Shown in pieces: positions 34,373 through 39,908 of a stretch of 39,908 bases of DNA. The notes beneath the pieces are model-generated. The model was given only the letters and a program-made list of their open reading frames with translations. It did not search any database and had not been told where the DNA came from. Each line of letters starts with the position of its first letter. The stretch's first letter is position 1. The position numbers were made by a program, and so were the translations under genes. The DNA is from Nostoc sp. CCCryo 231-06 (GTDB lineage: Bacteria; Cyanobacteriota; Cyanobacteriia; Cyanobacteriales; Nostocaceae). The stretch spans positions 1-39,908 of the forward strand of contig JAHCSU010000302.1 of NCBI GenBank assembly GCA_023522315.1, written 5' to 3'.

Positions 34373-35623
34373 CTAACAAGTGGTTGTCAAAACTCGCTCA
34401 ATTTTCTCTAATGCCCAATCTATTTCATCTTGAGAAATCACCAAAGGTGGAGCGAAGCGGATGACATTATCTCTAGTTTCTTTAGCTAATAATCCCTCTT
34501 TAGCTAAGGCTTTACAAAAACGTCTAGCACCACCAGCTTCTGGGTACAATTCCATGCCAATTAATAAGCCTTTGCCACGCACTTCTTTGATATATGGACT
34601 CTCAATTGATTGTAATTTTGTCAGAAAATACTCTCCTAGTTGTAAGGCTTTTTCTGGCAACTCTTCTTCAATAATTACATCCAGTGCAGCAATTCCAATG
34701 GCAGCAGCTAATGGATTTCCACCAAAGGTACTACCATGATCTCCTGGCTGAAATACACCCATCACTTCATCAGTAGAAATAAAAGCAGAAATTGGATAAA
34801 ATCCACCAGATAAGGCTTTACCTACAGTTATGCCATCTGGTTTAACATCCTCATATTGATGGGCAAACATTTTGCCAGTGCGTCCCAAGCCAGTTTGAAT
34901 TTCATCAAAAACCAGTAATACATTATGATGGCGACAGATTTGTTCTGCTTGCTTTAAAAACCCATTAGGAGGAACAAGAATACCTCCCTCACCCTGAATT
35001 GGTTCTACTAAAAAGGCAGCAGTGTTAGGAGTAATCGCTTTTTCTAATGCCTCAACATCACCAAAAGGGATAACTTTAAACCCAGTAGTTAAAGGCCCAA
35101 ACCCATCTTGATATTGTTCTTCTGTAGAAAAGCTAATCAAACTAATAGTGCGCCCAGAAAAATTATTACTACAAACAATAATTTCTGCCTGATTTTCTGG
35201 TACACCTTTTACCTTATAAGCCCATTTACGAATGGCTTTGATAGCAGTTTCCACAGCTTCGGCTCCCGAATTCATGGGTAGCACTTTGGGTAAACCAGAA
35301 ATTTGAGAAAGTTTCTCATAAAATATTCCTAACTGGTCATTACGAAAAGCTCTAGAAGTTAAGGTGACTTTCTGAGCTTGCTCAATCATGGCTGCCAGAA
35401 TTTTAGGATGACAATGACCCTGATTTAATGCTGAATAAGCGGAAAGAAAATCCAGATATTTTTTACCTTCTATATCCCATATCCACACTCCTTCTCCTTT
35501 AGTGATGACTACATCTAAAGGATGATAATTATCAGCACCATATTGCTGTTCTAGTTCAATATAATCCTGGGTATTCATAGTGTCGAAGTTGGGAATTCCC
35601 AGAGTGACGTTCGTTGCTTGCAT
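34373..35623 (-). CDS. rocD: Ornithine aminotransferase (ornithine-oxo-acid transaminase)
   Basis: 416 aa class III PLP aminotransferase. Motifs: YNYHPLDVVI-like NYHPLDVVITKGEGVWIWD at the N-terminus, LSAYSALNQGHCHPKI, MNSGAEAVETAIKAIRKW, FLVEPIQGEGGI, VFDEIQTGLGRTGK, and the PLP-lysine segment GITVGKALSGGFYP, followed by GDHGSTFGGNPLAAA. The N-terminal and GAEAVE segments fit ornithine aminotransferase better than acetylornithine or GABA aminotransferases. Reaction: ornithine + 2-oxoglutarate to glutamate semialdehyde + glutamate, in the cytoplasm, linking arginine/ornithine catabolism to proline and glutamate. ATG with AGGAG about 6 nt upstream. It precedes the homospermidine synthase gene by 250 nt on the same strand. 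Confidence 0.93.
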   Translation of the reverse strand: MQATNVTLGIPNFDTMNTQDYIELEQQYGADNYHPLDVVITKGEGVWIWDIEGKKYLDFLSAYSALNQGHCHPKILAAMIEQAQKVTLTSRAFRNDQLGIFYEKLSQISGLPKVLPMNSGAEAVETAIKAIRKWAYKVKGVPENQAEIIVCSNNFSGRTISLISFSTEEQYQDGFGPLTTGFKVIPFGDVEALEKAITPNTAAFLVEPIQGEGGILVPPNGFLKQAEQICRHHNVLLVFDEIQTGLGRTGKMFAHQYEDVKPDGITVGKALSGGFYPISAFISTDEVMGVFQPGDHGSTFGGNPLAAAIGIAALDVIIEEELPEKALQLGEYFLTKLQSIESPYIKEVRGKGLLIGMELYPEAGGARRFCKALAKEGLLAKETRDNVIRFAPPLVISQDEIDWALEKIERVLTTTC

Positions 35624-36217
35624 ATTTACTCCTGATAGTTATGAGAGGTTGAAATCAAACTAGAAAACATCTGAAAGATTACCAGTCGAATGAGACATTC
35701 AACAGGTATGAGCATAATTTGAAAAATCTAGCTTTGTTCTTCGTTTTATAGTTCCCAATTCCTGGTTACTATTTACATGAGAGCAAAGACTCTACTCCCA
35801 AGATTAGTCAGTAATGCCAAATCCAAGCGCTATTATGTAGTACTGATTGATTTTTTCTAAATATCTAAAATAGCCAGTAATTATTGACCAGCTATTTACT
35901 CATCTTTCAGACACGCAACTTGTGTAGGACATCTTATGCCTACTTTTAGTGAAGAAAACCAGTTGCCCACTCTGTCTGAATGTAAAATTTTGCTGGCATA
36001 AAAACCAAATGTGTAGACTGTAACATTTCTAATGTTAATTTTGTCTTTATCCGCACCTCGCAGATAAAAAACAAAAGGTAATGAACAGGCAATGAGTATT
36101 CTAGCTTAGAGACTTTTGTCTCCTTCATAGCTACACCCAAGTGCCGGATTTGTACTCTTGTTTTTCCCTTACTTCTGGTGGATAGCCCACTAAAAATTAA
36201 AGGGATAATTTAGTATA
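35624..36217. other. 594-bp intergenic region with no recognised gene
   Basis: Low-complexity, AT-rich sequence between the aminotransferase promoter and the pentapeptide-repeat gene. A 64-codon open frame on the minus strand (35946-36140) lacks a convincing ribosome-binding site or family and I do not call it. A weak inverted pair gtgg/cccac is near 36178-36192. Confidence 0.5.
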
Positions 36218-36724
36218 TCACTGTTTACTAACAGAGGAATTATCAAATCTATTTTTAACCAAACTTTTTAGACAAATACTTGTTTGTTTCCACCAACTCA
36301 TCTGGCTGTGTACTTTTACATCTGGCATAATTGCACCAGTTATAATAACTTTGTGTAGTTTGGCTGAAGTTAAATATTTTGCTCCAGTCAAATTGGCTTT
36401 TGTGAGGTTGGCTTTAGTGAAATTAGTCTGATTTAGATTTGTCTGACTCAAGTTAGCTAAAGTTAGATAAGCCGATGTTAAGTTAGCATAACTCAAATCT
36501 GCTTGAGTTAGATTTGCTAATATCAGAAAAGATTCTTTTAAGTCAGTTCCACGTAGATCGGCTTCACTAAGGTTAACATCCATCAAAGAAGCTCTACTTA
36601 AGTCAGCCCAACTGAGGTTTACTCCTTTCAAATTCACCCCTCTCATGTATATTCCCTGAAGGTTTATCCCACAGAAATTTCGTTGTCCTGCTGTATATCT
36701 CAGCAATAATTCATCTGCATCCAT
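36218..36724 (-). CDS. Pentapeptide-repeat protein
   Basis: 168 aa. Residues about 20-125 are nearly all A(D/N)LxX pentapeptides, for example GVNLKGVNLSWADLSRASL, TDLKESFLILANLTQADL and ANLTKANLTGAKYL, which fold as a right-handed quadrilateral beta-helix. No signal peptide or membrane segment; the C-terminal ~40 residues are basic and not repetitive (MSWWKQTSICLKSLVKNRF). AGAGGA precedes the ATG. The family is very common in cyanobacteria and mostly of unknown function; no toxin or gyrase link is visible here. Confidence 0.92.
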   Translation of the reverse strand: MDADELLLRYTAGQRNFCGINLQGIYMRGVNLKGVNLSWADLSRASLMDVNLSEADLRGTDLKESFLILANLTQADLSYANLTSAYLTLANLSQTNLNQTNFTKANLTKANLTGAKYLTSAKLHKVIITGAIMPDVKVHSQMSWWKQTSICLKSLVKNRFDNSSVSKQ

Positions 36725-36883
36725 GCTTAATCTTTTCCTCTGTTAAATTTCTATTAAGTAGCGAAATGCTAAGAAGGACATCGGAATTTGGGCAATTTTT
36801 GATAAATTATCATGACTGATTTACAATATTTCTAGTTACAGTTAATTTACTTCATTTTAAAAATAAGTTTTCATATAACTAGC

Positions 36884-37111
36884 TCAGTTCTCATTATCCG
36901 ATGACTTCTCTTTGTTGAGATTCTTAGTAAGTTGCAAAATCCAATTCGGAGTCTCTGCATTTTCCCAACCAGCAGGGCGTTTTGAAATATACCAACCAAT
37001 TGAACCAACAATTGTAGCTAGTAAAAAACCACCAAGTATTATTGCTAGCAAAGAGATTTGGATATATTTTGTATATGTAGGATTAGTTGTTATCTCGATG
37101 AGGACAAACAT
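36884..37111 (-). CDS. Small membrane protein of unknown function
   Basis: 75 aa. A short N-terminus is followed by one strong transmembrane segment (ISLLAIILGGFLLATIVGSI), then GWYISKRPAGWENAETPNWI and a charged tail. AGGAAAT lies about 12 nt before the ATG. The pattern looks coding and the W-rich GWYISKRPAGWE motif suggests a conserved family, but I do not recognise it. It stands alone between the pentapeptide gene and the IS cluster. Confidence 0.65.
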   Translation of the reverse strand: MFVLIEITTNPTYTKYIQISLLAIILGGFLLATIVGSIGWYISKRPAGWENAETPNWILQLTKNLNKEKSSDNEN

Positions 37112-37340
37112 TTCAGATTTAATTTCCTGTAAATACAGTTACTATACCGATATAGCATTAATAAATGCTGGTTAGTCTTAACTAATTAATGACTAAAAAT
37201 AAAGTTTTTTCTTAGTTCAAAATATTTGAGTAAAAAAATCATTATTAATATTTTTTTGTTAAATATCTTTAACTAGCTATAAAAAAAGTTATTTTTTTAC
37301 ATCGTTATGAAATGTAGATTATCATTAAATTCCCAAACTC
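37112..37340. other. AT-rich intergenic region before the IS cluster
   Basis: About 230 bp, very AT-rich with long T and A runs. Apart from promoter sequence for the small membrane protein gene I see nothing in it. The ISKra4 left end cannot be located here, consistent with truncation. Confidence 0.5.
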
Positions 37341-37404
37341 TCAATGCTGGGGTGGGGGATAAAAATGTCGAAGATTATTTCAGGGCCTATGCCAGAAAAA
37401 AATA

Positions 37405-38515
37405 AACAACCGCAGCACAAGTACCAAAACGGCAAGTCGAGGAATTAGCTCGTAGAAGTGCGGGGGATTTTGACTCATTCTATAAACATCGACAAGCAGA
37501 CCCAAAGCAATCGAACCAATTGGAAAAAACCGGAGAAATAATAGTTATTAGTGCAGATGGAAAGGGCGTAATTCTACGCACAGAAGATTTGCGTCCTCAA
37601 ACCCAGAAAAGAGCGCTCTTAAATCACAAGAAACTCGATAAGAGGTTAACTAAGGGAGAAAAACGTAACTCGAAACGGATGGCAACAGTAGCAACTGTTT
37701 ATACCATCGCCCCATTTATCCGCACACCAGAACAAATTATTGATCCAGAAAAATCCTGTGTTGATAAGCGTCCGAAGCCCGAAAGTAAACGAGTTTGGGC
37801 CAGCTTAGTTAAAGAGCCAGAATTAGTTATTAGTAATGCATTTGACGAAGCATTACATCGAGACCCAAACAAACAAAAACATTGGGTTGCCTTAGTTGAT
37901 GGTAATAAAACACAACTGAACCTACTAAAAAAGTTTTCACGCCAACATCATATAAACCTGACTATTGTTCTTGATATTATCCATGTAATTGAGTATCTAT
38001 GGAAAGCTGCATTTGTCTTTTATTCCAATACTAGTAAGTCAGCAGAAAGTTGGGTAAGTCAACGTTTACTCTCTATTCTTCAAGGAAAATCGAGTCTGGT
38101 TGCTTCTGGTATGCGACGCAGTGCAACTTTACAACAATTATCATCCCAAGAACGTTTGAATGTTGATAAATGCGCTAATTATCTACTTAACAACAAAGCT
38201 TACCTCAAATACGACTGCTATTTAAACGCAGGTTTTCCCATTGCCACAGGAGTCATTGAAGGTGCTTGCCGTCACTTGGTTAAAGACAGGATGGATATCA
38301 CTGGTGCAAGATGGAGTCTAAAAGGTGCGGAAGCTGTTTTACGTCTTCGTTCCCTCCATATTAGTGGTGATTGGGATGAATATTGGCGCTTCCATTTACG
38401 GCAAGAATATGAGCGTAATCATCTGTCGTTGTATTTTGATGGTGTTCCTTTGATGAAGCGGGTAACTCAAGCTCGCTGCTCTATTACTCCACCATTTCTC
38501 CCCATGCTTGTCTAA
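37405..38515 (+). pseudogene. ISKra4-family transposase, 5'-truncated
   Basis: The frame opens straight after a TAA (37402-37404) with TTAAQVPKRQVEELARRSA, then SFYKHRQA; the first ATG-started part is 37520-38515. Catalytic segments of the ISKra4 DDE transposase are seen: VISADGKGV (first Asp), HWVALVDGNKTQ (second Asp) and VIEGACRHLVKDRMDITGARW (Glu). The N-terminal ~200 residues usual for the family are missing, so it is not expected to be active. The C-terminal tail after YFDGVPL and the sequence to a putative IS end, agccgcaccc (38540-38549), belong to the same element. It abuts an IS630 remnant. Confidence 0.85.
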
Positions 38516-38549
38516 CTTCATTCTTCCTCTTTTTAAAAGAGCCGCACCC

Positions 38550-39146
38550 ATTTTCTTTGTGAGCATCTTTACACAAATCGGCAAGATATTCTGCAACATC
38601 TTCGGCTTTTGATTTAGGCTGTAACTGCAAGTAGATTTCTCCAGTTACAGCGTTAACCGAGATCATACCGTTGACTTTGTTTCTCTGCCTTTTTTCGTTA
38701 CTGGGAATCTCTGGCTTGCTATTTCGCTCTGCCCAAGCATAATACAGGCTCGGTCTGTCATAAACAGCAAACTCGTCATAAAATACTAGCCTCTCTCTAG
38801 GCTTTAGTTCTGCCAGTTTTTTTTTATTGTAGCGACAAACTCTTTCTGAACTTTTGGATCGCTATTCTCGTAATCACGATGTGCTAATTGAAGTGATAGT
38901 CCCATCTCTTTGAGTATGTCATAGATGCGACTGTCTTTTAGCTCTATACCCCACCTCTGCTGTATAACTTCGATTATTATCTTCCCTGTCCATATCTGTC
39001 GGTCAATTCCATAGTCGGTTGGTTTCTTCTCCAAGAGCATTTTTTTTATCTGTTCTTTTTCTTCACTACCTAATCGCTGTATTCTCTTAGACTGGGAGCA
39101 ATGCGATTTTGTGAGGTTTGGGAAAAACGGTGCGATCGCTAAATTC
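38550..39146 (-). pseudogene. IS630-family transposase remnant (both ends missing, frame break at A9)
   Basis: The minus strand from 39146 reads, without a start, PNLTKSHCSQSKRIQRLG, then MLLEKKPTDYGIDRQIWTGK and SRIYDILKEMG (winged-helix part) up to VATIKK, where a run of nine A (38817-38825) puts the frame out. With ten A it continues as KKLAELKPRERLVFYDEFAV, then ISVNAVTGEIYLQLQPKSKA and YLADLCKDAHKEN, the IS630 DDE core. The sequence then jumps to ISKra4 DNA, so the last catalytic residues are lost. In complete IS630 copies such A-runs are known frameshift or slippage sites, so the break itself may be normal for the family. Confidence 0.85.
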
Positions 39147-39306
39147 TTATCTCAATAATAAAAATTTATTTATACAATTTAAATAGTAATAATACATAAG
39201 AAGGAAGGTGAGTTTAAGCCACGACTTGCAAAACTCTCTTTTTTGATCCCAAAAAAGTTAGGATTCCCTTGGAGCAATAATTTCGAGACAGGGATTATCT
39301 ACTTTA

Positions 39307-39858
39307 ATGGAAAAATATATATGTGCAACTCTAGATTTGAGTAAATCATTATCAAACTTTTGTTCGGAGGTAACAAAATGTTTAGAATTGACGAATATTA
39401 CGGAATGGAATGGACAAAACTTTAAAGAAAGAGAAGGAAAAATTAGGGAGTTTGCACTTATCTTAGCTGGTCAATGTATTGCTATTTTGTTGTATAACCT
39501 CTCTCAATCTCAGTTAGCCAATCAAGCAGCGATGAATCAAACAAGAGGCTGGGGGGATGGCAATATGCAAAGACACGGTTATAGAAGACGGCAAATATTA
39601 ACAGTCGGAAATGTTTTAGTTACTTTAAAATTGCCATATATGGTAAGAAGAAAGTCAACATCTACGACCAAAAATAAAATCCTTACTCAGGGATTCTGCC
39701 CATTATTAAAGTGGTTAGGGATGTCAGACGGCTTAACCCCATTGATATGGTCAACAGTTGCCCAATACGGTGCAATCACTAGCTCATTTGAAGCCGCCTG
39801 TACAACTTTGAAGGGTTGGGGAATTAACCTTAGTTTAAAACGAATTGAACGTTTAACC
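39307..39858 (+). pseudogene. Second ISKra4-family transposase, N-terminal half only
   Basis: Complete-looking start (MEKYICATLDLSKSLSNF) followed by ALILAGQCIAILLYNLSQSQ, MQRHGYRRRQILTVGNVLVT, LKWLGMSDGLTPLIWSTVAQ and GINLSLKRIERLT, the N-terminal region of a cyanobacterial ISKra4 group different from the copy at 37405. After RIERLT the sequence changes to cgacattccgcacttcaaga, reads seven unrelated codons and stops, which looks like the end of another inserted element. All catalytic residues are lost. It continues to the window's right edge as non-ISKra4 DNA. Confidence 0.82.
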
Positions 39859-39908
39859 GACATTCCGCACTTCAAGATGTAATACATCGATATTCAAGAA
39901 TATTTCCT

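Noticed and set aside
35946-36140. 64-codon minus-strand open frame in the gap before the pentapeptide gene
   Set aside because: No recognisable family, no convincing Shine-Dalgarno and ordinary AT-rich composition.

Overview
The window looks like chromosome of a filamentous, probably heterocyst-forming cyanobacterium (Nostocales). The octamer GCGATCGC (HIP1) recurs in and between genes. Several Nostoc-type short interspersed repeats are present, including heptamer arrays and CTCTGCG-type runs. There is a high-light-inducible protein gene, an FAAL-started NRPS cluster, a deoxyhypusine-synthase-like homospermidine synthase, and degraded ISKra4 and IS630 elements. No rRNA, tRNA or CRISPR array was found.

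Left end (1-6500, minus strand): a corrinoid-uptake-like locus. A cobalamin riboswitch (about 6371-6497) leads into a DUF1636 cysteine protein. A strong Fur-box-like palindrome (5565-5583) then precedes a BtuB-like TonB receptor, a protein with a C-terminal thioredoxin-like [2Fe-2S] ferredoxin domain, a lipoprotein substrate-binding protein and a FecCD-type permease cut by the window edge. Two iron-sulfur-like proteins and two apparent control inputs (B12 and Fur/iron) on one uptake locus are notable. Next come a possible MITE (6561-6750) and a two-gene operon encoding a high-light-inducible protein and a small membrane protein.

Centre (7557-26083, minus strand): an NRPS operon. The first protein (3002 aa) is FAAL-ACP-C-A-PCP-C-A-PCP, the second (1099 aa) C-A-PCP, the third C-A-PCP-R. 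In the third, the terminal reductase lies in another reading frame beyond a run of eight T. An MFS exporter starts 1 nt after the reductase. The predicted product is a fatty-acylated tetrapeptide starting with Ser and released by reduction as an aldehyde or alcohol. Repeat-derived sequence interrupts the NRPS genes in frame at seven or so places.

Right centre (27382-33072, plus strand): divergent from the NRPS across a 1.3-kb intergenic region are an AMIN-domain TonB receptor, a siderophore-binding lipoprotein, a FecCD permease and an ABC ATPase. Together with the exporter they form a make-export-import set typical of a siderophore. No hydroxylase or other tailoring enzyme that would make an obvious iron ligand is in view, so the chemistry is open.

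Right end (33079-39908): homospermidine synthase-like and ornithine aminotransferase genes (minus), a pentapeptide-repeat protein, a small membrane protein, then a wreck of nested insertion sequences: a 5'-truncated ISKra4, an IS630 remnant broken in an A9 run, and a second, 3'-truncated ISKra4.
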